Origin: a virus
Strand: one strand, 5' to 3'
IMG/VR virus record: IMGVR_UViG_3300043395_002393
Location: 1 to 64,000 of that record
Length of the DNA stretch: 64,000 bases
Below the pieces are notes generated by a model, which had not been told where the DNA came from, did no database searches, and was given only the letters and a program-made list of their open reading frames with translations. Every line of letters starts with the position of its first letter. Positions within the stretch are counted from its first letter, which is position 1. Made by a program: the position numbers and the translations under genes. Shown piece after piece: positions 49,732-58,917 of the stretch.

Positions 49732-52398
49732 TTAGTCTTTCTGGTAGCTGTCGGCCATCGAGCCATCGGCATCGAGCGGGAAGTCGGGGAACCACGCCGG
49801 CCGGGTGCAAAGGGCTTCGATGAAATCTTCGAGGGTGCGACCTTCGGCATGGTGGCCGAGAGCTTGGTCGTGGACGACGAAGAAGGGCTCGTGGCCGCGG
49901 CGTTCGGCCTCGACGCAGCCGTGGAGCAGGAAGTCCATCCCGGTGCCCTGGGTGGCGCTTTGCAGCAGGTCGCCGCCGTAGGTCTTCACAGTGCCCCAGT
50001 GCGCGTCCTTGACGTGCCCCCAGAACTCAAGCTCGTGGGTGTGGAAGTGCCCGGTGACGCTCTGCCAGCCGCGGGCTGCCTTGTGCATCATGCAGACGGC
50101 GGGCTCCAAGTGACCGGGCAGCCGGAGCCACTCGGACTTCTGAACCTCTTCGATGACCTCGTAGGCTTTGGTTTGGTCGCCCTCTTTCTTGACTTCAACC
50201 CGCACGGTGCGGGCGAAGCGGACCATCGTGATCGGTTGCGCCTTCGGGTAGGGGTAGACGATGTCGCGGCCGGCGGGGAGGCGCATCAGCATCCGCGGGA
50301 ACGGGTCCTTGGTCGAGTAGGCGAACTTGACCTTCTCGGTAGCTTGGTGCCAGCGGCCGGGCTCACGCAGTGCCTTGATCCAGGTGTTCTGGAACGTGTC
50401 CCATGCTTCGACGACCTCGGGGTTCTCCTTGCGATAGACCGCGACGGCTTTGCGGGCGTCGGCTTCGGTGATCTTGTCGCCGAGCGGCACCTTGACCGCC
50501 CGCCAGCCACCCTGGAACTGACAGTTGCTCACGAGCTTTCCAGACACGGTGAATCGGTGCCGTGGCCCGGCATTCAGGATGTCATACACCGTGGCCACAC
50601 TCGTGTGAATTGCCCCTTGGAATTTGAGCCCTTTGAATTTCATCCTGCGGGTGTCACTTGCGGAAATTGGGCGGGCTGCGTGCCCGCTACGGACCAACGG
50701 AAGTTTCTTCTCCATGGCAGCTTGGTGAGACATTTTGACGATGGTGGAATCGCCCAAAACATTCACGACGTAGACCTCATGATCTGGAGTTGCCTTGAGA
50801 CCATCATACAAAAGGACCTCCCTAACTCCTTTGCACACGACGCCCTCATGACGAACCCACTCCACTCCGTCCCATACGCGCATGTCGGTGGTGACTGACT
50901 CGATAGGGACAAGACCTTGGTCGGTGAGAACCAATTCGCCCTCCGCGATGCACAGGAGCGAGATGACCTTCCCCATGTCACGATCGACGCCGAGGGCGTT
51001 GGCCACGTCCATGTAGATGTCCTCACCGCGGCGGAACTTGTCGAGGATGCGCTCGCAGCCGATGAGGGCGGGGAGGATGCGGGCCTCCACCTGGGCGAAG
51101 TCCACGTCGTAGATCTTCTGGCCGGGGATGCGGACGAAGTACCGGGAGAGCGAGGCGTAAATCTCGTAGGGGTTGCCGAACAGGATGGCCACCAGCTCGT
51201 TGTCGAGCTTGCCGGCGGCGAGCAGCGAGTAGATGTAGGGCACCAGCTTTTTGATCTTCTTGCCCGGCTTCTTCATGTTCTGGAACTGCGGACCTTGGCT
51301 CGTCCAGCGGCCGGTCTTCTGCGCTCCGTAGAAGGTGAACGCACCGCGGATACGGTTGTCCGGGCACACCCATTGCATCATGGCAGGGACCTTCTTGACC
51401 GCGGCGAAGGACAAGGAGACCCGGATGTCGAGCGCCTCGCGGCCTTCGGCGTCGAGCTGGTCGTAGTGCTTTTTGCGAACGTCCGCGACGGTCGCCGCAT
51501 TGAGGCTGTCGCCGGCGTAGCCGTGGCTCTTGAGCCACTTCAAGGCCGCCGCGGTCTGGCTGGGGTTCAGCCCCGTGAGTTCCCGGAAGCGGTCGGACAG
51601 CTCTGCCTCGTAACTCACGATGAGGTCCTGCACCTTTCGCAATGTCGGCAGATCAACGGGGACTCCGCGGTCATTCATCCGCAGGTCGAACTGGAAGCCG
51701 GCGAGGACCTCGGGCGAAGGCTCGAACGCCGCGAGCTTGCGGGCGACCTCGCGCTCAACGACAACGTCCTGGCGGCAGTAGGCGATGAAGTGCTCCCACG
51801 CTTCGCGGACGGTCATGCGGCCACCGGCGATGGAGAAAGTCCAGTCCCAGGGGATCTCGTCTTCGAGGATCGGGCTGGCGCTGGTCCGCTTGAGCTTCTT
51901 CCACTCCTTGTCGGTGAGGTCGCCTTTCGGCGGCAGGAGATCGACCTTCTTGTTCTGGTCGGAGAAGACGCCGATCAGAGCCTTGCCGATCGGGTTCTTC
52001 TGGTCGCCCAGCTTGAGGAACTCCGCGGCCTTGGCGAGCGACGGCGGGGCGCCGCTGCGGCGGCAGAGGAACTGGGTGCATCGCCACTGCTCCAGCGCCG
52101 GCGGCTTGATGCCGAGCTGGCGCTCCAGCACGTATTTGCAGATCGCGGCCTCGAAGCCGACGTTGAAGGCTCGGATCGGTGCGCCCTCCTTGACGGCCAC
52201 CGACAGCATGAATTTGGCGTAGATGGAATCCTCGGAGTCCGGCGCGTCGATGCGCCACACGACCGGCGGCTTGTCATCCTCCGCGATGGCGAACAGTAGG
52301 ATGCGCGTGCTTGGGCAACTCGCGTAGCGGTAGGCCCCCCGGGCGATGTCGCAGGCGGAAGTCGTTTCGAAGTCGAGGCTGAAGGTGGGCGCGGACAT
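49732..52398 (-). CDS. Family A DNA polymerase interrupted by a mini-intein
   Basis: 888 residues including a 143-residue intein (745 when spliced). The N-terminal 3-5 exonuclease-like domain begins SLDFETTSACD and has an AYCRQDV motif III. The polymerase domain has GRWTSQGPQFQNM (motif before A), DVDFAQVEARILPALIG (motif A, catalytic Asp near 433) and a late FFVVHDQALGH (motif C, H-D-x). Motif B GKVISLL|CQFQGG is split by the intein at residue 483. It replicates the phage genome; the companion single-strand binding protein and nuclease genes lie upstream. Unspliced protein should be inactive because the finger helix is broken. Confidence 0.9.
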   Translation of the reverse strand: MSAPTFSLDFETTSACDIARGAYRYASCPSTRILLFAIAEDDKPPVVWRIDAPDSEDSIYAKFMLSVAVKEGAPIRAFNVGFEAAICKYVLERQLGIKPPALEQWRCTQFLCRRSGAPPSLAKAAEFLKLGDQKNPIGKALIGVFSDQNKKVDLLPPKGDLTDKEWKKLKRTSASPILEDEIPWDWTFSIAGGRMTVREAWEHFIAYCRQDVVVEREVARKLAAFEPSPEVLAGFQFDLRMNDRGVPVDLPTLRKVQDLIVSYEAELSDRFRELTGLNPSQTAAALKWLKSHGYAGDSLNAATVADVRKKHYDQLDAEGREALDIRVSLSFAAVKKVPAMMQWVCPDNRIRGAFTFYGAQKTGRWTSQGPQFQNMKKPGKKIKKLVPYIYSLLAAGKLDNELVAILFGNPYEIYASLSRYFVRIPGQKIYDVDFAQVEARILPALIGCERILDKFRRGEDIYMDVANALGVDRDMGKVISLLCIAEGELVLTDQGLVPIESVTTDMRVWDGVEWVRHEGVVCKGVREVLLYDGLKATPDHEVYVVNVLGDSTIVKMSHQAAMEKKLPLVRSGHAARPISASDTRRMKFKGLKFQGAIHTSVATVYDILNAGPRHRFTVSGKLVSNCQFQGGWRAVKVPLGDKITEADARKAVAVYRKENPEVVEAWDTFQNTWIKALREPGRWHQATEKVKFAYSTKDPFPRMLMRLPAGRDIVYPYPKAQPITMVRFARTVRVEVKKEGDQTKAYEVIEEVQKSEWLRLPGHLEPAVCMMHKAARGWQSVTGHFHTHELEFWGHVKDAHWGTVKTYGGDLLQSATQGTGMDFLLHGCVEAERRGHEPFFVVHDQALGHHAEGRTLEDFIEALCTRPAWFPDFPLDADGSMADSYQKD
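50524..50952 (-). other. Mini-intein in the polymerase
   Basis: 143 residues from Cys483 to Asn625 of the precursor, followed by Cys626 as the +1 residue. Block A is CIAEGELVLTDQGLVPIESV, block B ATPDHEVYV (T..H), block F VYDILNAGPRHRFTVSG, and block G ends VSN|C. The penultimate residue is Ser rather than His. There is no homing endonuclease domain. The insertion point is between GKVISLL and CQFQGG in the finger motif. Base use is less GC-rich than the flanks, in line with later arrival. Confidence 0.9.
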
Positions 52399-52464
52399 CT
52401 GGTGCCCGAAAAGCCCCGCCCCGGCGAACCAGGGCGAGGCGGGTCGAATCAGATCGCAGGGCGA

Positions 52465-53028
52465 TCAGACATCGTCCTCGTCGATCTCCTCGTCGGAGTC
52501 GGGCATGTCGTCCACGGTCGGCGTGCTGGAGCCGAACGGCTCGCCGTGCTTCGAGAACTTCACGACCTGAAGCTCGGCGCAGATGCGCTTGCCGTGGGTC
52601 GGGTCGTGTCCCTTGTCGTTCTTCCCGTTCATCGAGAAGAAGTTGACCTTGGCGTGGACGAAGCAACCCGCGTAGGGGTAGCCGTCCTCGTCGGGACTGA
52701 CCTGCTCGTTCTTCGAATTGACCACCGCAGGGCGGCGACGCTTCTCGGCGCGGTTGGCCGAGACGACCATCGCGTTCTCGTAGCCGTCGTAGTCCTTCTC
52801 GGCACCGTCGCGCAGAGCGAGGCGGTCGCCGGTGGGGAGCTTGCCGCCGAACTCAGCGTCGGCGATCTCCTTGAGGATCGCCTCGATCTCCTTGATCTGC
52901 TTCTTGTCCGAGTCCTTGTCGAGGAGGAAGGCGGCGCCGTAGCGCGGCGCACCACCATTGACGGACTTGGCTTCGTGCAGGTTCGGGAAGGACAGGCGGA
53001 CGTTCTTGAGGATGTATTCTTTGTTCAC
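52465..53028 (-). CDS. DUF2815 single-stranded DNA-binding protein
   Basis: 187 residues. The start YILKNVRLSFPNLHEAKSVNGGAPRYGAAFLLDKDS and the GYENAMVVSANRAEKRRRPAVV block are typical of DUF2815. The tail is acidic (DDMPDSDEEIDEDDV), the usual protein-recruiting tail of phage SSBs such as T7 gp2.5. It coats ssDNA for the polymerase and helicase of this module. Confidence 0.88.
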   Translation of the reverse strand: MNKEYILKNVRLSFPNLHEAKSVNGGAPRYGAAFLLDKDSDKKQIKEIEAILKEIADAEFGGKLPTGDRLALRDGAEKDYDGYENAMVVSANRAEKRRRPAVVNSKNEQVSPDEDGYPYAGCFVHAKVNFFSMNGKNDKGHDPTHGKRICAELQVVKFSKHGEPFGSSTPTVDDMPDSDEEIDEDDV

Positions 53029-53102
53029 GGTTCTATGGTTCTATTGGTCTAGTAGTTCAGGGCGATCCTGGCTCGCCGGGGCCGTCGGGGTGGTGAAAGG
53101 GT

Positions 53103-54497
53103 TCAGACCTCGTCCTCGCTGACGGGCATGTCTTGGACGGCCGCCGCCACAGCTTCGCGCTTGTCGCTCTCCAGGGCAAGCACCGGACGGGCCGGGTTGC
53201 GCTGGACCAGCGCCTCGAAGCAGTTGCGGAAGCGGGTGGAGGACTCGATCTTCTCCTTGAGGAGCGACTCGGCCTGCGTCGGCGAGATCAGCGCCATCTT
53301 GTAACGCTGCTCCATCTTGAGCTTGCCGGACTGCGCGAGCAGCTTGTCGGCGGCGTCCTCGTCGGACCAGGCGCGGTTGCCCTCGCGGCCGAGGACGAGC
53401 TTGAGACCGGGGATGTGGGCTCCGGCGACGACACGGGCTTCGAGGTGCTCGGCCACGTCGTCGAGGAAGGTCTTGATCCCCTCCGTCGCCTTGAACAGGC
53501 GCACCAGGTAGTCATCGGTCAGGACCCCGCCGGTGAAGTCGAGCTGACCGGACTCCGTGGCTGCGCGGGCCAGCATGGACTCGGCGCGGTCGAGGGGCTC
53601 CATCTTCTTCTCCTCCTTGGTGGCCTCGGGCATCCCGGCGATCAGCTCTTCGAACTCAAGCTGGGGCAGCTCCACGTCGGCGAGAGCCGCCTTGAGACGG
53701 GCCTCGCAGAAGCCCTTGGCCTTGCACCAGCGGCAGGCACCGCTGTCGCCGTCGGAGGGTGCGAAACGCAGCCCTGGGGCGGCTTCGAGGATCTCCGCGA
53801 CGGCGATGTCGCGGGAGCCGCAGGGGAGCGCGTTCTGAACACGGCGCAGACCCTCAGACGCTTGGATCGCGGCGTAGTCGATGTCCTTGCAGAAGTTCTC
53901 CAACTCGGCGAGGGTCAGCACCCAAGGCTTCTGCTCGGCACCTTCGCGGTGCCGGGGCTGGAACACGGCGATGTCGATCACGGTGTCGGGCTCGAAGTTC
54001 CAGAGCCCCGCGTCCATCATCTCGCGGAGGTAGGACAGCGCGTAGATGGCAAGCTGCTCGTTCTCGTGCGAGCGGACCAGGACGCCGGCGCCATACTTCA
54101 GGTCGCGGACGACGACCCGCTCGTCGCTGACGGAGATGAAGTCGCAGGTGCCGGTGGCGTCGGGCTGGTAGAAGAGCGGAACCTTGACCTCGATCTCGAC
54201 CAGACCATCGCCGGCCGCGGCGCGGCAGTGCTCGATGTAGGCTCCGACGTGCTCGCGGAACTTCTCCGGGATCTCTTCAAGGGTGACCTTGCCGAGCAGG
54301 ATGTTGGCGGCGTGGTCGTGGGCCTCGGTGCCCTCGTCGGAGTAGACCGAACGGTCGTCCTTCGGGATGCGGTGCCGGTTGGCCTCGATCAGGGCGATAG
54401 AGCCGGTGCATTGGGTCCACTGGTGGGACGCGGACGGGGCGAGGCGGGCGTGGGTGTTGTGCGAGCCGGACGCGCCGGCGGTGTTTTCGGTATTCAT
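53103..54497 (-). CDS. DUF2800 nuclease (RecB/Cas4-like)
   Basis: 464 residues from the Met at 54,497. The opening HARLAPSASHQWTQCTGSIALIEANRH and the YSDEGTEAHDHAANIL segment are the DUF2800 signature. The PD-(D/E)xK core is GTCDFISVSDERVVVRDLKYGAG, with Asp and Lys catalytic residues. A C-terminal GACRWCKAKGFCEARL supplies the Cys set often holding an iron-sulfur cluster. It processes DNA ends in the phage replication module and precedes DUF2815 and the polymerase. An in-frame 76-residue upstream extension has no stop and may be read. Confidence 0.85.
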   Translation of the reverse strand: MNTENTAGASGSHNTHARLAPSASHQWTQCTGSIALIEANRHRIPKDDRSVYSDEGTEAHDHAANILLGKVTLEEIPEKFREHVGAYIEHCRAAAGDGLVEIEVKVPLFYQPDATGTCDFISVSDERVVVRDLKYGAGVLVRSHENEQLAIYALSYLREMMDAGLWNFEPDTVIDIAVFQPRHREGAEQKPWVLTLAELENFCKDIDYAAIQASEGLRRVQNALPCGSRDIAVAEILEAAPGLRFAPSDGDSGACRWCKAKGFCEARLKAALADVELPQLEFEELIAGMPEATKEEKKMEPLDRAESMLARAATESGQLDFTGGVLTDDYLVRLFKATEGIKTFLDDVAEHLEARVVAGAHIPGLKLVLGREGNRAWSDEDAADKLLAQSGKLKMEQRYKMALISPTQAESLLKEKIESSTRFRNCFEALVQRNPARPVLALESDKREAVAAAVQDMPVSEDEV

Positions 54498-54847
54498 CAG
54501 TTTGTCAGTTTGGTTGATTTTGCGGATTCCGATGTCGATCCAGTGATGACCGTTGAACTGCTGGATGATGACGACATCGTCGCAACCGCAGTGTTTGTGG
54601 TATGGGATCTCTCGGGTCATCTGCTTTCGTTTCGAAGGAGAGGAATGCCGGTCTTCCCCGGCTGCCATGTGGATCGTCGAAACGGATGCTCCTACCACAC
54701 TCCAACCCCCGGTCAGGTCGCTCACCGTTCGGACTTTTACCGATTCCGCACGCGCTCGGCGGCGAGCATCATGCTCATCTTGGTGCCCTCACTGCGGAGG
54801 CTGGAGTGTGGTCGCAGACTTTTACCGGTCTGCGAGCGGCGGGTGAA
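54498..54847. other. 350-base gap in the replication operon
   Basis: Contains an inverted repeat CCACACTCCA / TGGAGTGTGG (54,695-54,704 with 54,802-54,811) and two copies of GACTTTTACCG (54,732 and 54,817); on the minus strand the second lies in a GCAGAC/GTCTGC hairpin. It also holds a stop-free minus frame running into DUF2800 whose part MTREIPYHKHCGCDDVVIIQ looks protein-like. It is probably a promoter or leader region for DUF2800, with a possible N-terminal extension. Confidence 0.45.
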
Positions 54848-55267
54848 TCACAGCTTGGCCAGCTCCGCCATGTAGGCGTCGATCTGGTCCTCGGCGAGGT
54901 CCTTGACGGTCTTGATGCCGAACTTCTCCCGAAGCTCCGCGAGCTTCGGCTTGTTGGCGTCGCGGTCCTTTCCGAGGAAAGCCATTGAGGCTTCGACAGC
55001 CTCCTTGAGGGTGTGCTTCGGCGAGGCCGCAGCGGTTTCGGACTCCGTGGTCTCGACCGGTTCCTCAGTCTTGGTGGTTTCGACAGGAGCTTCCGGCTCG
55101 ACGACCTTGAGGTCGGCGGACTTCTTCTCCTTCGGAGCCTTGGCAGGCTTCGGGGTCTCGACCGGTTCGGCGGCGCTGGTGTTGCCGGACGAAGCGAGGA
55201 TCTGATTCAGAACCGCGGTGTTCGCTTCGATGGCGGCGGTCAGCTTGGCAATGGCGTCTTCAATCAT
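54848..55267 (-). CDS. Hypothetical protein with disordered middle (139 aa)
   Basis: A 25-residue N-terminal helix (IAKLTAAIEANTAVLNQIL), a Pro/Thr/Glu/Lys-rich middle, and a C-terminal fold of about 45 residues (NKPKLAELREKFGIKTVKDLAEDQIDAYMAELAKL) like the HeH/SAP-type ends seen in other phage replication-region proteins. It lies between the primase and DUF2800 genes. A recombination or DNA-binding accessory role is inferred. Confidence 0.6.
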   Translation of the reverse strand: MIEDAIAKLTAAIEANTAVLNQILASSGNTSAAEPVETPKPAKAPKEKKSADLKVVEPEAPVETTKTEEPVETTESETAAASPKHTLKEAVEASMAFLGKDRDANKPKLAELREKFGIKTVKDLAEDQIDAYMAELAKL

Positions 55268-55296
55268 AGGTTACGGTGTTGTTCGGTTTGCGGGTT

Positions 55297-55323
55297 CGCG
55301 ATTCCTTAATTAGGCGAATCGCG
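55297..55323. other. Hairpin between primase and the next gene
   Basis: An 8-bp stem CGCGATTC / GAATCGCG (55,297-55,304 with 55,316-55,323) with an 11-base AT-rich loop containing TTAATTA, in the 87-base gap after the primase stop. It could be a partial terminator or an operator-like palindrome. Confidence 0.5.
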
Positions 55324-55354
55324 GAAAAGGTCAATGGGAAATTTTCGGAAAGTT

Positions 55355-57913
55355 TCAGAGATAGTCGATGGATTCGGCGAGACGCATCTCCAGCAGCTCT
55401 TCGGCCGCGATGATGCCGGGGTCGTAGTTGTCCCGATGGACCCAGATCGCGGAGCGGGTGCCGTTGAAAACGAAGCGGCGGCCCTCCTGGTAACGCTCGT
55501 AGCCGAGAACGGCGAGGTAGTGGGCGGGCTTGTGATTGTTCTTCGACTCCTCTACCGTGAGGCGGGTCACTTCGGACGCCAGGATGACATCGGGGCCGAT
55601 CAGTGGGTTGCTGCTTTCGATCAAGTCCTCGATGGCGATCTGGAGGCGGTTCTTGCTGGCCTCGATCATCTCCCTGCGATACTTGGTCCGCGGGGCGTCG
55701 TTGACCGGGAAGGAGTCCGGGATCGGGTAACCGAGCAGGGCGTGGCGCAGCGCCCCGGCGTGGTTGTGAATGATGTCCGCGGCTTCCTCGAAGATGCCTG
55801 ATGCCCGCAGCCGGTCGCGGTCGGCCGCCGTCTGGATGGGGGACCTCACCGGAGCGTAGCGCCGGTCGCTCTCGGTCATGTAAAGCGCCCCTTCGTGGTT
55901 GGTGTAGGCGATGCAGTTGGCGAAGTTCAGGATCTTCCGGGCGTCGCGGTTCTTCCGGTTCATGGTCACCTCGCTGTTGGTCACCAGGGTCTTGAGCTTG
56001 TCCATAATCGCGGCGCGGTTCTCACCGGCGACGTAGATTTCCTCGAACACGATCAACTGCTTGCCATACTTCCAATCGTCGAAGTCCGAGCGGATGAGGT
56101 TCGGCTCGATGGCGATCACGTTGGACTCGCCGATGGCGGCTCCGACCATGGAGGCGATCTGGGACTTGCCTGCGCCCTCGCCGGACTGCACACAGAAGCA
56201 CCAGCGGATCTTGTGACCCGGACGCTGGACGAGGTGGGCGAAGAACTGCATGGCCAGTTCCCACACCTCGCCGAAGACGTTCTTGACCATCTGCTCGAAG
56301 ACGCGCAGCGCCCGCTCGGAGCCGACCGAGGTCTCGGTGGGCGTGGTGTCGGCGCGGTACTCGTTGAGGTATTTCACGCCCTTGTATTCGAAAATCGACG
56401 GGGTGTCGGGTCGGGGGTCGTACATCGTCGAGTCCACCCGGTCGATGGCTTGGACGTTCAGGGCGAACTTGTCAGGGTTGACCAAGGGGAGGCCGATCTT
56501 GGCCAGCTCGTTGTCCTTCTCGTCGCTCATCAGGCGCACCGAGTAGGTCAGGTTGAAGTTGGTCGGGGTCAACCGGACGCCGCTGGCCTTGTTGACGAAC
56601 TCGCCATCGGTCGAGACGAACACCCACGGGCGGAGCCACCCTGGCAGCTCCTTCTTGTTGCTCTCGACCCTGGCGACCGTGCGGGCCTGCTTGAGCGCCT
56701 TGTTCGCGGTGGTGGCGGTGATCGGAGCACCGAGTTCCTTGAGCCGGGAGCGGAACGTGTCGAGCAGCCGGGCCTCGGTGATCGCGTCGCGGATCGGGAA
56801 CGCGGCGATGCGGGCCGGACCCTCGCGGCCGAGGAGCTTGGGATCGTCCTGTGCGGCGATCCACTCCTCCAACTTCTCGCCCAGCTCCTCGGTGGCCTTC
56901 TCGGGCTTCCAACCGGCCTGCTTCGCGTGGTGGTAGAGGGTCGAGATCGTGACGGGTCGCTTGCCGGTCGGGTCGGGCTTGAAGCTGCGCCACTTCGAGA
57001 ACGTCTCCTTCTCGCCCTTGTATTTCGCCCCTTGGGACGACCACTCGTCGAACAGCTCGTAGGCTTGCCGCGCCTCGTCCTCACGGCGGAACTGGTGCCG
57101 CAGCGCCGAGGCGACCTCGGTCCACCTCTTGTAGCCGCCCGAGTCCGGGTCGATGGCGAACAGCGGCTCGCGGATCTCGTCCACGGTCAGTCCGTATGCG
57201 GGGAGGTTGTCGAGGCCGATGTCGTCGTCACCGCCGGCCGAGTAGGTCCGCTGGTCCGGGGTCTCGGGGATCTCTTCGATGGACTGGTGATCGAGGTCGA
57301 CACCGCTGGTGCGGACGGCGAGCAGGCGCGGGGTCGAGTTGTCCTCGTCCTTGAAGATGACGGGCCGATAGGCGGGCTGGGATAGAACGGTGGATTCAAC
57401 AACCCCTTTGAAGTCGTGCGGCAGCCCGAGACGGTCGGCGAGATGGCGGATGATCTTGCGCCGATGGATCGGGTCGCAAGGGGTCAGCGGGACGATGATC
57501 CGAAGCCGCGGACGCTCCGGTGTGTGGTTCGCCGTGGCGTAGGCCAGGTAGTTGAGCGGGGCGAGGGCCTCGCCGATGCACTCCGGGCATTGCCAGAAGT
57601 CGCTGACGTAGTCGGGCTCGTCGAAGTCCACGTCCGGCGGATCGAGGTCGAGGCAGGCCAGCACCAGCTTGTCGGCGTTGGCGTCGCACCGCTTGGTCTC
57701 GCCGGGCTTGAAGGTGCAAGACGTGACGCAGGGACCGTCCTTGATGTGGTCCCGCTCGGTCTTCGGCAGTGCCAGGAACTCGGCGCGTTCCATCCCGATC
57801 GGCACCGGCACGTCGAAGTATTTGCGCACCAGCTCGTCGAAAGTGCTTGCCTTCAGGGGGTGGATCTTCCCCGACCTCGCGCTGGGTCCGCCGTAGTAGG
57901 TGAAGGTGCTCAT
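55355..57913 (-). CDS. PrimPol-helicase replication protein
   Basis: 852 residues. The N-terminal archaeo-eukaryotic-type primase has DLD (89-91) as metal site, ATANH (motif II His130) followed by RPRLRIIVPL. A PriCT_2-like segment lies at about 245-330 (IDPDSGGYKRWTEVASALRHQF, ending STLYHHAKQAGW). The C-terminal SF3/D5-type helicase has Walker A GEGAGKS (578-584) and Walker B LIVFEEI, with a sensor TNHEGALYMTESDRRY. It makes primers and unwinds DNA at the fork, the phage counterpart of T7 gp4. Its start overlaps the small zinc protein gene by 4 bases. Confidence 0.88.
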   Translation of the reverse strand: MSTFTYYGGPSARSGKIHPLKASTFDELVRKYFDVPVPIGMERAEFLALPKTERDHIKDGPCVTSCTFKPGETKRCDANADKLVLACLDLDPPDVDFDEPDYVSDFWQCPECIGEALAPLNYLAYATANHTPERPRLRIIVPLTPCDPIHRRKIIRHLADRLGLPHDFKGVVESTVLSQPAYRPVIFKDEDNSTPRLLAVRTSGVDLDHQSIEEIPETPDQRTYSAGGDDDIGLDNLPAYGLTVDEIREPLFAIDPDSGGYKRWTEVASALRHQFRREDEARQAYELFDEWSSQGAKYKGEKETFSKWRSFKPDPTGKRPVTISTLYHHAKQAGWKPEKATEELGEKLEEWIAAQDDPKLLGREGPARIAAFPIRDAITEARLLDTFRSRLKELGAPITATTANKALKQARTVARVESNKKELPGWLRPWVFVSTDGEFVNKASGVRLTPTNFNLTYSVRLMSDEKDNELAKIGLPLVNPDKFALNVQAIDRVDSTMYDPRPDTPSIFEYKGVKYLNEYRADTTPTETSVGSERALRVFEQMVKNVFGEVWELAMQFFAHLVQRPGHKIRWCFCVQSGEGAGKSQIASMVGAAIGESNVIAIEPNLIRSDFDDWKYGKQLIVFEEIYVAGENRAAIMDKLKTLVTNSEVTMNRKNRDARKILNFANCIAYTNHEGALYMTESDRRYAPVRSPIQTAADRDRLRASGIFEEAADIIHNHAGALRHALLGYPIPDSFPVNDAPRTKYRREMIEASKNRLQIAIEDLIESSNPLIGPDVILASEVTRLTVEESKNNHKPAHYLAVLGYERYQEGRRFVFNGTRSAIWVHRDNYDPGIIAAEELLEMRLAESIDYL

Positions 57914-58107
57914 GCTTTGGGCTTGGCGTAGAGTTCGCCGTCAAATTCCTGATACTCGTATTCGTCCTCCTGCGTCGGACCAGGACACTCGCACTCATCG
58001 CAGTAGTCGAGACCGCAGATCGAGCACTCGTTACCAAGCTCATCCTCACTGCCCCCGAGGCAGTCGGCAGCGAAGCTCACTTTCTTCCATCCTGTGGGTG
58101 GGTTCAT
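57910..58107 (-). CDS. Small acidic zinc-finger protein (65 aa)
   Basis: Four Cys in a CSICGLDYCDECECP cluster in the middle, probably one zinc site. The C-terminal part is acidic and aromatic (EDEYEYQEFDGELY). Translationally coupled to the primase by the 4-base overlap, so a primase partner is plausible. Not otherwise recognised. Confidence 0.6.
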   Translation of the reverse strand: MNPPTGWKKVSFAADCLGGSEDELGNECSICGLDYCDECECPGPTQEDEYEYQEFDGELYAKPKA

Positions 58108-58720
58108 TCAGATAGACAGGTAGAGGTCCCATTGATCAGCCATCGCGTCGGCGATGCCTTGGTAGGTTCGCGACCGCTCTTTCCAGCGGTCTTCAGAAGG
58201 TCCGAGACGGTTCTGACCGCTATCAGTCTGGTTGGCCCACCGCTTCCGACCCCCGACAATGCGGGGCGCGACGAGCTTGGTGGGAGAGAGAGAGAGGCGG
58301 CAGATTTTTCAGCCACAAGCAGGTGGCCTTGCTGGCGTCGTCGCCGAACTGGTAGGGCTGGATGATCTGCGTCGGTTTGCAGATTCGTTTCGAGAGGATT
58401 CCAATTGGGTTCTCCAGTGCGATGTGAGGTATCGGCTGCTCCCACAGCATCCTGAAAAACTCGACGGCTGCTTCCGTCTTCTCCCAGCCGCGACCCCTGT
58501 CGTTCCAGTGGATGCCCGACCCACAAACGTAGGTGCACTCCGGGAAAGCGATCAGCACGTCCCAGCCTTTGTCGATGACTTCCCGCAGGTCGCACTGGAG
58601 GTGGTATGGTGAAGGGGTCTCTGCCGGCAGAAGATCGCAGCTCCACGCATCGTGTCCGAGCTTTCGGAAAGCATCTCGGACCCGACCGGAGTACTCGCAA
58701 GCTACGAGGATGCGTTTCAT
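58108..58720 (-). pseudogene. DNA methyltransferase broken or phase-shifted at a CT repeat
   Basis: The first frame (58,720 to 58,223) starts MKRILVACEYSGRVRDAFRK with the SAM loop, then SCDLLP, and FPECTYVCGSGIHWN in place of the usual PPC catalytic motif, then ALENPIGILSKRI and QIIQPYQFGDDASKATCLWLK. It is cut short after a (CT)6 tract at 58,284-58,295. Shifting one base there restores the family C-terminus (SPTKLVAPRIVGGR, then WKERSRTYQGIADAMADQW) to a stop at 58,108. Either a sequencing error, a real frameshift, or slippage-controlled expression. Family: phage C5-cytosine-type DNA methylase. The 58,720 start overlaps the HTH gene. Confidence 0.75.
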
Positions 58721-58917
58721 TCGGCGAAGCCTTTTCCGGTGAGAGCGCGATGGACTTTCTCGGCTTGGACGAAGTCGAACTTCGTCTGCCGACCGGTGTA
58801 CCAGCTCCAGAGGCTCATCATCGGAACCTCCGCTTCGCGGGCGATGACGGCGAGCTTCCTGCCGTCTTTTCGGATGGCTTCGCGGAGCCGTTGGTCGACG
58901 GTCGTGGACTCAGGCAT
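58717..58917 (-). CDS. Small helix-turn-helix protein (66 aa)
   Basis: The Cro/CI-type helix-turn-helix reads RLREAIRKDGRKLAVIAREAEVPMMSLWSWYTGRQTKFDFVQAEKVHRAL. The start at 58,917 excludes a Pro/Arg-rich upstream extension. It overlaps the methyltransferase gene by 4 bases. It may regulate the early operon, acting as a small Cro-like repressor. Confidence 0.65.
   Translation of the reverse strand: MPESTTVDQRLREAIRKDGRKLAVIAREAEVPMMSLWSWYTGRQTKFDFVQAEKVHRALTGKGFAE

Noticed and set aside
50524-50952. Homing endonuclease inside the intein
   Set aside because: At 143 residues the insert has room only for splicing blocks; no LAGLIDADG or HNH motif is present.
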